This document shows, piece by piece, positions 47,728 to 56,110 of a DNA stretch of 64,000 bases (positions within the stretch are counted from its first letter, which is position 1; each line of letters opens with the position of its first letter). Source of the DNA: Bacteroidales bacterium (GTDB taxonomy: Bacteria; Bacteroidota; Bacteroidia; Bacteroidales; UBA3824); the NCBI GenBank assembly GCA_016286055.1, contig JAEERW010000003.1, positions 62,001 through 126,000 of the forward strand, read 5' to 3'. Under the pieces are notes generated by a model. That model was not told the DNA's origin, did no database searches, and was given only the letters and a program-made list of their open reading frames with translations. The translations under genes and the position numbers were made by a program.

Positions 47728-47760
47728 CAAAAGTATCTTATAAGAGAGCCTACTGCCAAA
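47728..47760 (-). promoter_or_regulatory. Late promoter of the minus-strand head block
   Basis: On the minus strand: TTTG (complement of 47757-47760), 21 bases, TACTTTTG (complement of 47728-47735), 17 bases before the terminase small subunit ATG. Confidence 0.65.
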
Positions 47761-47806
47761 AAAACGTGCAAGGGTTGTATTGAACCGTCCGAGCGTTGTA
47801 CAGATA

Positions 47807-47838
47807 TTTGTAGAAGGGATTTTTCGCTGTTACATTTG
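47807..47838 (+). promoter_or_regulatory. Late promoter of the plus-strand block
   Basis: TTTG (47807-47810), 20 bases, TACATTTG (47831-47838), 29 bases before the protease ATG. With the opposing promoter it forms a divergent late control region. Confidence 0.65.
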
Positions 47839-47867
47839 CAAACAATCAACACAAAAAACACATAAAA

Positions 47868-48782
47868 ATGACAGTAGTACTTTGCGACAGCGAAACAGTA
47901 AACAGTTACGGATTTAAGACCGATGTAAAAGGCATCGACCTTACACGGTTTGAGAAAAACCCCGTAATGCTCTACAACCACGACCCCGAAAAAGTGATAG
48001 GCCGATGGGAAAACATTTCAGTAACCGACACCCTAACAGGACACACCATATTGATAGCCGAGCCGGTGTTTGACACCGACGATCCGTTTGCCGCCGAAAT
48101 AGAGCGAAAGGTAAACGAGGGTTTTATCAAAGGATGCTCAATGGGAATGATGGTGAAAGAAGTTTTACGAATCGACGGCGTAGACATAGCCACCAAAAGC
48201 GTATTGTTGGAAGCCTCGATTGTAAGCATACCCGCCGACGAAAATGCCCTTGTGGTATACGCCGACGAAACCAAGAAACAAAAACTCAGTATCAACGAAT
48301 TTAACAAACTCTTTTACAACATGGAAAACCAAGAAATTGAATTAAGCCAACGCAACGTAGAGTTGCAGGCACAGATTGACCAAAAAGACGAGCAAATAAA
48401 GGCTCTTACTACTCAAATTGACCAACTTAAATGCGAACTTGCCGAACGCGACTATCACGAGGCAGAAGCATTTGTAGACAAAGCCATTGCCGACGGCAAA
48501 ATTACCGGCGAGGTAAAAGACGAGGCAATGAGTTTTTACCTCTCGTTTCCGAAGGAGACAGAAAAACTGTTTGGTGCTATCAAAGCACAGAGCGGCACGG
48601 AGGGTATTGAAACCCCAACACAGAGTCTCTCGGCACAAATCAATACCGCTGCACCCATTGCGCAAACTTGGGACGAGTTAGACCACATTCCCGGTGCGCT
48701 GCGCAAACTCAAAGACGAAAACATTGAAGAGTTTAAACGTCTTTACCGCGACAAATTCCACTGTGAGTGGACACGGTTTTAA
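47868..48782 (+). CDS. Prohead protease fused to scaffold domain
   Basis: A 304-residue protein. Residues about 1-145 are an HK97/S78-type protease with catalytic His in MLYNHDPEKVIGRW, Ser in KGCSMGM and the strand EASIVSIPADENAL. Residues about 150-200 are a coiled coil (MENQEIELSQRNVELQAQIDQKDEQ-type) and the rest a scaffold-like tail. Fused protease and scaffold proteins are common in phages with small capsid operons. Head assembly role. Confidence 0.82.
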   Translation: MTVVLCDSETVNSYGFKTDVKGIDLTRFEKNPVMLYNHDPEKVIGRWENISVTDTLTGHTILIAEPVFDTDDPFAAEIERKVNEGFIKGCSMGMMVKEVLRIDGVDIATKSVLLEASIVSIPADENALVVYADETKKQKLSINEFNKLFYNMENQEIELSQRNVELQAQIDQKDEQIKALTTQIDQLKCELAERDYHEAEAFVDKAIADGKITGEVKDEAMSFYLSFPKETEKLFGAIKAQSGTEGIETPTQSLSAQINTAAPIAQTWDELDHIPGALRKLKDENIEEFKRLYRDKFHCEWTRF

Positions 48783-48812
48783 TGCAGAATGCATAATGCA
48801 CAATGCATAATC
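48781..48812. repeat. GCATAATGCACAATGC spacer
   Basis: Spacer units between the protease and capsid genes, overlapping the protease stop codon. Confidence 0.75.
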
Positions 48813-48856
48813 AATCCTTAATTAGTAATTTAATAATCTTTTAAATATAGAAAATC

Positions 48857-49642
48857 ATGGCATTAAACAAAGAAATTTGGGCAACCGACATTCAAGCATT
48901 ACTCTTGCCCGACAACAGTTTTATCACCAAAGGCACCGACTATTCAGTTTTTGCCGACAACAACAAAATACACATTCCCGTAGAGGCAGGTGAAGTAAAC
49001 ACCGAAAAAGACCGCTCGGTATTGCCCGGCACAGTGGAACAAAGCAACGACACCGAAAAGGTGATTACTATGCACCACTACACTACCGACCCTGTAAGTG
49101 TATTCAATCCCGAAGATGTGGAACTCAGTTACGACAAACGTCAGGTAATTACCAAAAAGATTGCCGACAGCCTCAACAAAAAGATGGCAGAAAGCGCATT
49201 GGAGGCACTTTTGACAATTGGCGCACAAAACGGCACGGCAAACACTTCGATTGTTACCGTATTGCGCAATGTGGCAAAAACCTTTGACCAAGGCGACTAT
49301 CCCGAAGAGGATCGTTACGTATTGCTCAACGCCGAGTCGTACTCAAAATTGCTCAAAGAACTCACCGACGCACAAACCAACGCATTTTTGGCTGTTGCCG
49401 ATGCAAAGAGCGGCGTAATAGGTCAGATCTTTGGTCTCAACATCCTCAAACGTTCATCATTTGGTAGCAACAGCACCGCTGTGGCAGTGGCTTGGCACAA
49501 ACGCGACTATATGTTTGCACTTGCACCTGTGCAAACCTACACAAGCGAAGGCGACCCCACATTCTACGGCACAGTGCTTTCGGCAAGTGCACGATTTGGT
49601 TGCTACGTGCCTGAGGCTACACAACCCGCTACCGGCGACTAA
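48857..49642 (+). CDS. Major capsid protein (HK97-fold, Mu-like)
   Basis: A 261-residue protein immediately after the protease/scaffold. It starts with a helical N-terminal arm (IWATDIQALLLPDNSFITKGTDYS) and contains an E-loop-like acidic stretch (VPGTVEQSNDTEKVITMHHYTTDPVSVFNPED region) and the spine-like KKIADSLNKKMAESALEALL. Size and position fit the capsid. The exact family is not established. Confidence 0.8.
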   Translation: MALNKEIWATDIQALLLPDNSFITKGTDYSVFADNNKIHIPVEAGEVNTEKDRSVLPGTVEQSNDTEKVITMHHYTTDPVSVFNPEDVELSYDKRQVITKKIADSLNKKMAESALEALLTIGAQNGTANTSIVTVLRNVAKTFDQGDYPEEDRYVLLNAESYSKLLKELTDAQTNAFLAVADAKSGVIGQIFGLNILKRSSFGSNSTAVAVAWHKRDYMFALAPVQTYTSEGDPTFYGTVLSASARFGCYVPEATQPATGD

Positions 49643-49696
49643 TGCACAATGCATAATTTATAATGCATAATTTATAATCATAATCAGTAATTAATT
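49641..49696. repeat. GCATAATTTATAATGC spacer
   Basis: A long spacer array from the capsid stop to the sheath ATG. Confidence 0.8.
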
Positions 49697-50971
49697 ATGG
49701 CATCACTAAAAGGAGTAAACATAAAGCGCGGCACCATAGGTGCAAGCGTAATCGACAACAAGGACGCGGTGTGCGGCTTGCTATCGTGTGGAACGGTGGT
49801 GGCTGCCAACCCCGACAAAGGCATTACAGGTGTAGAGTTTAATACAACCTATCGTCTTACCTGTATGGCCGACCTTGAAACGCTCGGCATTACCGAGAGT
49901 TACGACCAGAAATTTAGCATTTACCGCCACGTAAGCGAGTTTTACCGTATTGCAGGCGAAGGCAATGTGCTTTACCTCCGAATTTACAGCGGTACAATGT
50001 CGCAGGCATTTCCACAGGCAAAACAAATGGTTGCCGATGCCGATGGCGAAATACGCATACTCGCTATTGCAGGCGCAGAATCAGAAAGCAACGTTACAGC
50101 CACCAACGGATTGCCCAAACAGGTGTACGATTCGATACCTTTGGCACAAGAGTTTTACGATTGGACATTTGAAACCTTCCGTCCGTGTCAGGTAATTTTG
50201 GAAGGATACCGATTTAGTGCACAGTCGGCAAGCAAAGCCGCCGACCTTCGCAACCTGAAACTTACAGGCAACGTGGTGTTGGAAGCATTTAAAGTATCGG
50301 TGTGCATAGGTCAAGACTATGCCGCAGTAGACAATCTTGCAGCCGACGATGCACGCCGCTATCGTGCCGATATTGGCACAATGCTCGGATCTCTTGCTTA
50401 TCGACAGGTAAACGGCAACATTGGCGAAGTGTCGGGCGGATGTCTTACCAACGCTGCCAAAGGCGTATGGCTCAAAGCCGGACTAAGCAACCATCAAGAG
50501 ATTGCAGTATGGGACCCGCAGTTGGAACAATTAGACGAAAAAGGCTACATCTTCGGCATTCATTACGCCGGAATATCAGGTTTCTTTTGGAACAACGACT
50601 ACACCTGTACACCCGTAGTGCAAGACAAAGACGGATACTTCAACGAGTACACAATTTCGTATGGCAGAGTATTAGACAAAGCCGTGCGCGACCTCAGAAC
50701 CGCACTTTTGCCCTACGTAAAAAGTAGCATTTCAGTAGACCCCGACACCGGCAAACTACCAAAAGCCACGGCAGCATACTTTGAGGCTGTGGGCGACCAA
50801 GTGTTTGAACGTATGGTGGCCGCCGGAATAATCACCGCCGGCAAAACCACAGTAAACGCCGACAGCAACCTATTGGTGTCGCCGCGCGAGTTGGAAGTAT
50901 CGTTTGTGATAGTGCCCACCGGCTGTATCGAAGAGATCAAAGGAACAATCAACCTTAAAACTAACCTCTAA
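49697..50971 (+). CDS. Tail sheath protein (DUF2586)
   Basis: A 424-residue protein of the DUF2586 family, the sheath-like protein of Bacteroidetes myophages. Typical features are the N-terminal GVNIKRGTIGASV and the C-terminal VSPRELEVSFVIVPTGCIEEIKGTINL. With the tube protein that follows, it indicates a contractile tail. Confidence 0.82.
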   Translation: MASLKGVNIKRGTIGASVIDNKDAVCGLLSCGTVVAANPDKGITGVEFNTTYRLTCMADLETLGITESYDQKFSIYRHVSEFYRIAGEGNVLYLRIYSGTMSQAFPQAKQMVADADGEIRILAIAGAESESNVTATNGLPKQVYDSIPLAQEFYDWTFETFRPCQVILEGYRFSAQSASKAADLRNLKLTGNVVLEAFKVSVCIGQDYAAVDNLAADDARRYRADIGTMLGSLAYRQVNGNIGEVSGGCLTNAAKGVWLKAGLSNHQEIAVWDPQLEQLDEKGYIFGIHYAGISGFFWNNDYTCTPVVQDKDGYFNEYTISYGRVLDKAVRDLRTALLPYVKSSISVDPDTGKLPKATAAYFEAVGDQVFERMVAAGIITAGKTTVNADSNLLVSPRELEVSFVIVPTGCIEEIKGTINLKTNL

Positions 50972-50983
50972 TTCGTAAAAGAT

Positions 50984-51400
50984 ATGATTATAGTTAAAAA
51001 CGGACAAACCATAGGCGCAGGCGATGTGCAGATTTCGGTATTTGGCGACCTCAATATGGAAGTTACCAAACTATCGTATGGCGTAAAACAGAGCCACAAA
51101 AGCAACTATTCGCTTGGCAGTGTAAACCCTACGAGTTACAGCGTAGGCAAAAAAGAGTATTCGTGTACGCTTGGACTAAGGTTTAGTAGTATTACAAGCC
51201 TTGAAAAAGCGGCAGGCGGTTCGCTCTTAGACATCAAGCCTTTTAACATTATTGCCACATACGTAAACGAGGAAAACGAGATTGTAACCGACCGTATGTT
51301 GGTGAAATTTGCCGACCAAGGTCGCGAAATCACCACCGACAGCGAAGACGTTACACGCGAGTTTGAAATGTTTTGCCTTGGCATTGAATTTAACAAGTAA
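50984..51400 (+). CDS. Tail tube protein
   Basis: A 138-residue beta-rich protein (MIIVKNGQTIGAGDVQISVFGDLNMEVTKLSYGVKQ) encoded 12 bases after the sheath, where the tube gene is expected in contractile-tail phages. The beta pattern and size fit; the family name is not certain. Confidence 0.75.
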   Translation: MIIVKNGQTIGAGDVQISVFGDLNMEVTKLSYGVKQSHKSNYSLGSVNPTSYSVGKKEYSCTLGLRFSSITSLEKAAGGSLLDIKPFNIIATYVNEENEIVTDRMLVKFADQGREITTDSEDVTREFEMFCLGIEFNK

Positions 51401-51453
51401 TGCATAATGCACAATGCATAATGCATAATTAGTAATTCGTAATTCGTAATTAA
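51399..51453. repeat. GCATAATGCACAATGC and AATTCGTAATT spacer
   Basis: Array filling the gap between tube and chaperone genes, with both GCATAAT and TTCGTAA units. Confidence 0.8.
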
Positions 51454-51455
51454 AA

Positions 51456-51794
51456 ATGAAACCACAAGAATTAAAAGACGGCATCACCCCTGAGATGGTG
51501 AAAGCCATGAAAGAACGCTACGGCGACGACAAAGTAAAGATAGCATCATTGCCCAAAGACGAGGATGCCACCGAGTTCTTAGACGTATTGGTGCGAGTTC
51601 CCGACCGCAAGACACAAGGCGAGTTTGAAAAATGGCTCGACAAAAGTCCCGACAAAGCCAAAGAGATTCTCGTGAACGCCTGTGTGCTCACCTCAAAAGA
51701 GCAAGTAAAAGCCGACGACGGATTGTTTGCCGGAGCTATCGACGCACTTAGCAAATTGCTTGTAGTAAGAACCGCTATCATAAAAAACTGTTAA
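51456..51794 (+). CDS. Tail assembly chaperone, short form (G-like)
   Basis: A 112-residue protein (ELKDGITPEMVKAMKERYGDDKVKIASLPKDEDATEFLDVLVRVPDRKT) encoded after the tube gene, the expected place for a tail assembly chaperone. It ends at TAA 51792-51794, two codons after a slippery heptamer. A minus-one frameshift would extend it (see next feature). The family is not sure. Confidence 0.75.
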   Translation: MKPQELKDGITPEMVKAMKERYGDDKVKIASLPKDEDATEFLDVLVRVPDRKTQGEFEKWLDKSPDKAKEILVNACVLTSKEQVKADDGLFAGAIDALSKLLVVRTAIIKNC

Positions 51795-52003
51795 CGACCT
51801 GCCCGAAAATCGACGGCGGGGAATATCCAACGTTAACCGACGAAATACGCAAAGGCAACGCCCTAATGTCTCTCTACTTTCATATACCGTTTCCGGAAAA
51901 TCTTCCGGACGGTGTGTGGGTAGAAAAATTCAGGCAGATAGAATGGCTTGCCGACAAAGGACTATTAGGCGCAAAACAGCCGCAGACAGAGTATAATGCA
52001 TAA
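51782..52003 (+). CDS. Minus-one frameshift extension of the tail chaperone (GT-like)
   Basis: A slippery heptamer A-AAA-AAC (51782-51788) sits in the correct phase at the end of the short form. After a minus-one slip the frame is open from 51788 to TAA at 52001-52003, adding about 71 residues (LLTTCPKIDGGEYPTLTDEI and on). GC stem possibilities lie 13-32 bases downstream (CCCG/CGGG). Phages of this kind produce two chaperone forms by such a slip. An ATG at 51866 could start a short separate product instead. Confidence 0.7.
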   Translation, partial: KKLLTTCPKIDGGEYPTLTDEIRKGNALMSLYFHIPFPENLPDGVWVEKFRQIEWLADKGLLGAKQPQTEYNA

Positions 52004-52027
52004 ATCACAATTCATAATGCATAATTG
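51994..52027. repeat. ATAATGCATAAATCACAATTC spacer
   Basis: Spacer containing the frameshift-form stop codon and reaching the next ATG. Confidence 0.75.
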
Positions 52028-52029
52028 AG

Positions 52030-52734
52030 ATGATTACAATTGATTTAAACGAACGTTACAAAAAAGCCTTTGGTTATGTGGCAAAGGTGTCGGCAGAGGG
52101 TTTTACCAACAAAGTGGTAAGGCACAACACCGAACAGGCAGCGCATCACCTTGCGGCAAATGTGATTCATACTCAAATAGACAAAGGTCTGTTGGCTATA
52201 AGTCAGGCAAAAGGTAATTCAGTTAATAAAAGTTTCAACGGCAAGGTAGAAGTGATGGTTTATGCCGGCGACTATACCTTTGCCGACCTGAAACTAAAAT
52301 CTGCCAACGACGGCAAGGTGTACGAGTTCCGCAACAGCCTATTAACCGATGGCGAAAACGGTGTATTTGCAGCAAGTCCGATGTTGAAGTTTACTCGCGA
52401 CAAGCATATAACCACCACAGTGGTGGCTGGTAGCGACAATGTTGTAGTGGAAGATTTCGGATTAGGTCAGTGGGAAATAACAGTAGATGGTTTATTGATT
52501 GACTTAGATACGCACCAATATCCAAGCGCAAAAGTACAGACATTTAGGCAGATGTTTGAAACGCCGGATATTTTTGAAGTACTGGAATGTCAGCCGATGT
52601 TAGATTTGGGTATTACGGCGTTGTATTTCAACAAAGTAATGAACCTTTCTGTGGTTGAAGATTACCCCGATACGGTAATGTACCAATTAAAGGCGTACAG
52701 CATACAGCCGCCGGAGTTTACAATGGATAGTTAG
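52030..52734 (+). CDS. Tail protein, possibly DUF6046
   Basis: A 234-residue beta-rich protein (FNGKVEVMVYAGDYTFADLKLKSANDGKVYEFRNSLL; WEITVDGLLIDLDTHQYPSAKVQTFRQMFE) encoded between chaperone and hub genes. The layout recalls the DUF6046 tail proteins of Bacteroidetes phages but is not confirmed. It may join tube and baseplate hub. Confidence 0.65.
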   Translation: MITIDLNERYKKAFGYVAKVSAEGFTNKVVRHNTEQAAHHLAANVIHTQIDKGLLAISQAKGNSVNKSFNGKVEVMVYAGDYTFADLKLKSANDGKVYEFRNSLLTDGENGVFAASPMLKFTRDKHITTTVVAGSDNVVVEDFGLGQWEITVDGLLIDLDTHQYPSAKVQTFRQMFETPDIFEVLECQPMLDLGITALYFNKVMNLSVVEDYPDTVMYQLKAYSIQPPEFTMDS

Positions 52735-53099
52735 AACCGCCTGATGCTCGGATATTCTTTTACTACTTTCACCTCAATATCGGCAAATTCCTTGACGATT
52801 CTAACGGTAAAGTCAGGATAAGAATCCACTTCCTTAAATTCGAGGAAACCGGGATATTGGTCAACCAACTTAATCTCAATATCGGGAATGCGGTTGGTAA
52901 CGACCTTGACATCAAAATCGGCATAAGAATCAACGATTTTGAATGTACCCGAAAGTTTGACGGTTTTGCCGGAAGATTTTTTTGTAATAGTGCCGGCATC
53001 CTTGTCGAGAATGACATTTCCGAGGTCGATTTTTTGGGCGGTCGCGCTGATGGCGAACAATACGGTGGCAAACAGAGCCGATAAAACGAACTTTTTCAT
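52731..53099 (-). CDS. Secreted repeat protein, prophage moron
   Basis: A 122-residue exported protein encoded against the tail operon. It has a signal peptide (MKKFVLSALFATVLFAISATA, likely cut before QKIDLG) and then short beta-strand repeats of about 11-12 residues with a Y-P/A-x-F/I core (SYADFDVKVV, QYPGFLEFKEV, SYPDFTVRIV, EFADIEVKVV). It has its own promoter and shares four bases with the 3' end of the opposing gene. It is probably an accessory lysogeny protein in the periplasm or on the surface, such as an exclusion factor (inference). Confidence 0.75.
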   Translation of the reverse strand: MKKFVLSALFATVLFAISATAQKIDLGNVILDKDAGTITKKSSGKTVKLSGTFKIVDSYADFDVKVVTNRIPDIEIKLVDQYPGFLEFKEVDSYPDFTVRIVKEFADIEVKVVKEYPSIRRF

Positions 53100-53137
53100 A
53101 GTGTTTAAACGGTATTAAAAGGTTATTAACTACGGTG

Positions 53138-53168
53138 TAAATATACAAAAAATGTACTATTCTGCAAA
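53138..53168 (-). promoter_or_regulatory. Promoter of the secreted moron
   Basis: Minus strand: TTTG (complement of 53165-53168), 19 bases, TATATTTA (complement of 53138-53145), 38 bases before the ATG. It lies over the start of the tail hub gene. One base differs from the -7 consensus. Confidence 0.55.
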
Positions 53169-54171
53169 AGCCGAGGCAACAATCGGCAAAATAAAAATAG
53201 AGGGCATAACAGAAGCCGAGTTTGAAAGTAGCGTAGACGAAATTGGCGGCACTGCCAAAATAACGTTGCCACGCCGCTTTATCAACAAAAACGGCAAAGC
53301 ACTGTTAGATCTTATTCACACCGGCGACCGCGTAACCTTGAAACTTGGATACAATGGAAAACTTGAAACCGAGTTTACCGGCTATCTTGCCCACATCGGC
53401 GACGGTACTCCGCTTGTGTTGGAATGCGACGACGATTGGTACAAGTTTAAAAAGGCGGCACATATAACCAAAAGTTACACAAGTGTAAGCCTTAAAACAC
53501 TATTGCAAGACCTTTGTCCCGGATATGCAGTTGAGTGCGTAGACTTCACCTTTTCGGGCGGATACATTATCAAAGACGTTACGCCATACACAGTAATCAA
53601 AAAGATAAAAGAAGAGGTTGGGTTCTGTGCCAAGTTAGACGAGCAAAACAAACAAATATCTTGCTTTTGGCCATTCGATTTTAAAGGGTTTGCAAAACAT
53701 ACCTACGTATTTGGCACAAGAAACGGCACACTGTTGAAAGAGTTGCGCGACAAACGCCTTGCACCCAACATTGCATCTTGCGCACTTAAATTTATACGCA
53801 AAGAAGACCGAAAACTGCAAATAACAGGAAAGGCAAAACAGAAAAAAGGCAAGCCGATAACAGCAGTGGTAGGTTGTATGGAAGCCGATGCCGAAAAACG
53901 CACAATGAACTTTGGTTCGGACGTAACATCAGAGGCAGAACTCAAAAAGCGAATCCAAACCGAACTTGAAAACAAAAGTTTCGACGGTTACGAGGGCACA
54001 ATCACAGGATTTGGCACACCACAAACCAAACCCGGCGACACACTAAAACTTGTAGACCGCGAGAACCCGGAACGCGAAGGCGAATACCTTATTAAAAAGG
54101 TGAAAGTAAAATACTCGCAAAGCGGATTTAGACGAGAAAACGAACTTAGTTATAAAATGCATAATTCATAA
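53152..54171 (+). CDS. Baseplate hub protein (late control D-like)
   Basis: A 339-residue protein with the layout of gpD/gp27-type hub proteins: an N-terminal beta barrel domain (AEATIGKIKIEGITEAEFESSV; GDRVTLKLGYNG), a central region (VIKKIKEEVGFCAKLDEQ) and a C-terminal barrel (GFGTPQTKPGDTLKLVDRENPEREGEYLIKKVKVKYS). The last codons MHNS come from the spacer repeat. It is next to the spike gene as in other contractile tails. Confidence 0.8.
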   Translation: MYYSAKAEATIGKIKIEGITEAEFESSVDEIGGTAKITLPRRFINKNGKALLDLIHTGDRVTLKLGYNGKLETEFTGYLAHIGDGTPLVLECDDDWYKFKKAAHITKSYTSVSLKTLLQDLCPGYAVECVDFTFSGGYIIKDVTPYTVIKKIKEEVGFCAKLDEQNKQISCFWPFDFKGFAKHTYVFGTRNGTLLKELRDKRLAPNIASCALKFIRKEDRKLQITGKAKQKKGKPITAVVGCMEADAEKRTMNFGSDVTSEAELKKRIQTELENKSFDGYEGTITGFGTPQTKPGDTLKLVDRENPEREGEYLIKKVKVKYSQSGFRRENELSYKMHNS

Positions 54172-54174
54172 TTG
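54157..54174. repeat. ATGCATAATTCATAATT spacer at a gene end
   Basis: Single spacer unit that encodes the last residues and the stop of the hub gene. Confidence 0.75.
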
Positions 54175-54176
54175 AA

Positions 54177-54680
54177 ATGGCAACGGGAGATATACTTGTA
54201 AAATTGATAGAGGAAGTATTAGCCAACTACGGCAACGATGGCTTTATATGTGGCGAGGTGGTAAAGGTAGACAAAAAGAACCTCACCTGCGACATTAAGT
54301 TAGACGAAAATCTTACACTGCCGGGTTGCCGACTTAATGCCGTGGAAATGCCAAATAGCACAAACCACGTAACGGTATTCCCAAAGATTGGCAGTTATGT
54401 AAGCGGCATTGCCACTGCCGACCTTCGCGATGTGCTTATTGTAAGCATTAGCGAGGTAGAAAGCGTTGAAATCAAAGCCGACAAGGTAATAATCAACGAC
54501 CTTAAAACGCAATTGAATAAGATGAGCGCACGTATCGACGGCATTATTGATGCACTTAAAAATTGCGGTTCAAACAACTATGGAGGTGCTCTGCAAGCAA
54601 ATATTAAAAGGGCATTAGATCAATTAACCGACAAAGAAAACTTTAACACCTTGTTTGATTATGAAAGCAATCAGTCTTGA
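54177..54680 (+). CDS. Baseplate spike protein (gpV/Gp138-like)
   Basis: A 167-residue protein with an OB-fold-like N-terminal part (FICGEVVKVDKKNLTCDIKLDENLTLPGC; FPKIGSYVSGIATADLRDVLIVSISEVE) and a helical end. Size and place between hub and gp25-like gene fit the tail spike. Its 3' end overlaps the gp25-like gene by 20 bases. Confidence 0.75.
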   Translation: MATGDILVKLIEEVLANYGNDGFICGEVVKVDKKNLTCDIKLDENLTLPGCRLNAVEMPNSTNHVTVFPKIGSYVSGIATADLRDVLIVSISEVESVEIKADKVIINDLKTQLNKMSARIDGIIDALKNCGSNNYGGALQANIKRALDQLTDKENFNTLFDYESNQS

Positions 54681-54936
54681 CACCAACTACGACTTACAGG
54701 CGCAAAACGGCACATTGTTGTTGGGCATTACCGACGAGCAAAACGCCGCCTTGATAGTCAACACCGAAAAAGGCGAATGGAAAGAACATCCGCAAATGGG
54801 CGCAGGTCTCAGGCACTTGATTAAAACGCAAAACACCGACCGCGAGATAATACGTCAAGTGTCGGTGGCACTAACATTCGACGGTATCAATGCCGCCGTA
54901 ACAATCGAAAACGGAAAACTGAATATATCACTATGA
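54661..54936 (+). CDS. Baseplate wedge protein (GPW/gp25-like)
   Basis: A 91-residue protein of the gp25 family (AALIVNTEKGEWKEHPQMGAGL; REIIRQVSVALTFDGI). The ATG at 54661 is preferred over the TTG two codons upstream. It overlaps the spike gene and the next gene by a few bases, which suggests coupled translation. Confidence 0.82.
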   Translation: MKAISLDTNYDLQAQNGTLLLGITDEQNAALIVNTEKGEWKEHPQMGAGLRHLIKTQNTDREIIRQVSVALTFDGINAAVTIENGKLNISL

Positions 54937-55217
54937 ACATAACAGCGGCAGATAGGCAGACACTTTTGGACATTGCATTGCAACAATACGGCAATGCAGA
55001 GGCGGCAATGGACCTTGCCATTGCCAACGATAAAAGCATATCGCAAGACATATCGGCAGGCGAATCTATAACCCTACCCGAAACGTTGCAAAACCGCCGC
55101 ATGGTAAAATATTACGACATAAACTCAATTATGCCCGCCACTGCAATAAGCCCAAGCACAATAGTAAATGGCGGCATCAACTATATGGGCATTGAAATCG
55201 ACTTTATAGTATCATAA
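54933..55217 (+). CDS. LysM-like tail protein (gpX-like)
   Basis: A 94-residue protein with LysM-type sequence in residues 1-50 (DRQTLLDIALQQYGNAEAAMDLAIAND; GESITLPE), as in tail protein X. It overlaps the gp25-like gene by four bases and is followed by baseplate J after two bases. Confidence 0.7.
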   Translation: MNITAADRQTLLDIALQQYGNAEAAMDLAIANDKSISQDISAGESITLPETLQNRRMVKYYDINSIMPATAISPSTIVNGGINYMGIEIDFIVS

Positions 55218-55219
55218 CT

Positions 55220-56110
55220 ATGGCACGCACAGTAGACGAAATAAAAGAACAAATGGCAGAGCGTTGGATGCACAACGCCGACCTTAAAGAGTTGTACGGA
55301 TGGGAACTTGACGAAAATAACGAACCTCCCGCCTTCAATGCCTATTACTCAAAAGCGAGTATCGAAAACATCTTGCTCTACATAGTGGCATATTGCGGCT
55401 ATGTTATAGAAGTAATAACCGACAACATAAAGGCAGAAATTGAGGCAGAAATAGCCACCAAAGTACCCGGCAGTCTTCAATGGTATGTAACCAAAATCAA
55501 AGAGTTTGTGTTTATGCCATCGCTCAGTGTAGACGACCGCGACAAAGTGGTATTCGACGACAATACAGGTGAATACATTATCGACAATACTCTAAACGAC
55601 GATGCTCTAACAAAAGCCCGATTGGTAAAACACGCCGTTGCCATCGACGACAATGTAGACAGTGTGCTACTGTTAAAAGTGGCAGGCGAAAACGAAGCCA
55701 AAGCACTTGTGCCGCTGTCAGAACAGCAAGCCGAAGCCTTAAACAACTACATATCACGAATAAAATACGCCGGTGTAAAAACCAAACTGATCAACGAATC
55801 CGGCGACCTGTTTAACTGCGAGGTGGATATATGGTACGATGCCCTATATACCGAAAGCGAAGTTAAAACCGCTTGCGAAAAAGCCATCGGTACATATATC
55901 AAGAGTCTGCCGTTTAATGGCGAATACTCAAATATGGCACTTGTGGATTGTTTGCAAGGTGTAAAAGGCGTAAAAGTGGCAGAACTAACCAAAGCCGGTT
56001 ACATAATACCCAACGACGGTCGCGAGGAAAGCATTGATGCCAAAGTGCGACCCTACGCAGGATATTTTAACGTTGGTACACTCACATTAAAAATGCACTG
56101 TTATGAATAA
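55220..56110 (+). CDS. Baseplate J-like protein
   Basis: A 296-residue protein of the baseplate J family (ENILLYIVAYCGYVIEVITDNIKAEIEAEI near the N-terminus, ESGDLFNCEVDIWYDA and a C-terminal VKGVKVAELTKAGY). It forms the wedge ring of the baseplate. It overlaps the following gene by eight bases. Confidence 0.82.
   Translation: MARTVDEIKEQMAERWMHNADLKELYGWELDENNEPPAFNAYYSKASIENILLYIVAYCGYVIEVITDNIKAEIEAEIATKVPGSLQWYVTKIKEFVFMPSLSVDDRDKVVFDDNTGEYIIDNTLNDDALTKARLVKHAVAIDDNVDSVLLLKVAGENEAKALVPLSEQQAEALNNYISRIKYAGVKTKLINESGDLFNCEVDIWYDALYTESEVKTACEKAIGTYIKSLPFNGEYSNMALVDCLQGVKGVKVAELTKAGYIIPNDGREESIDAKVRPYAGYFNVGTLTLKMHCYE

Noticed and set aside
51136-51508. Minus-strand frames with NYELLIMHYALCIMHY-type peptides
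   Set aside because: These peptides are translations of the ATTCATAATGC spacers; the region is covered by the tube gene on the plus strand.
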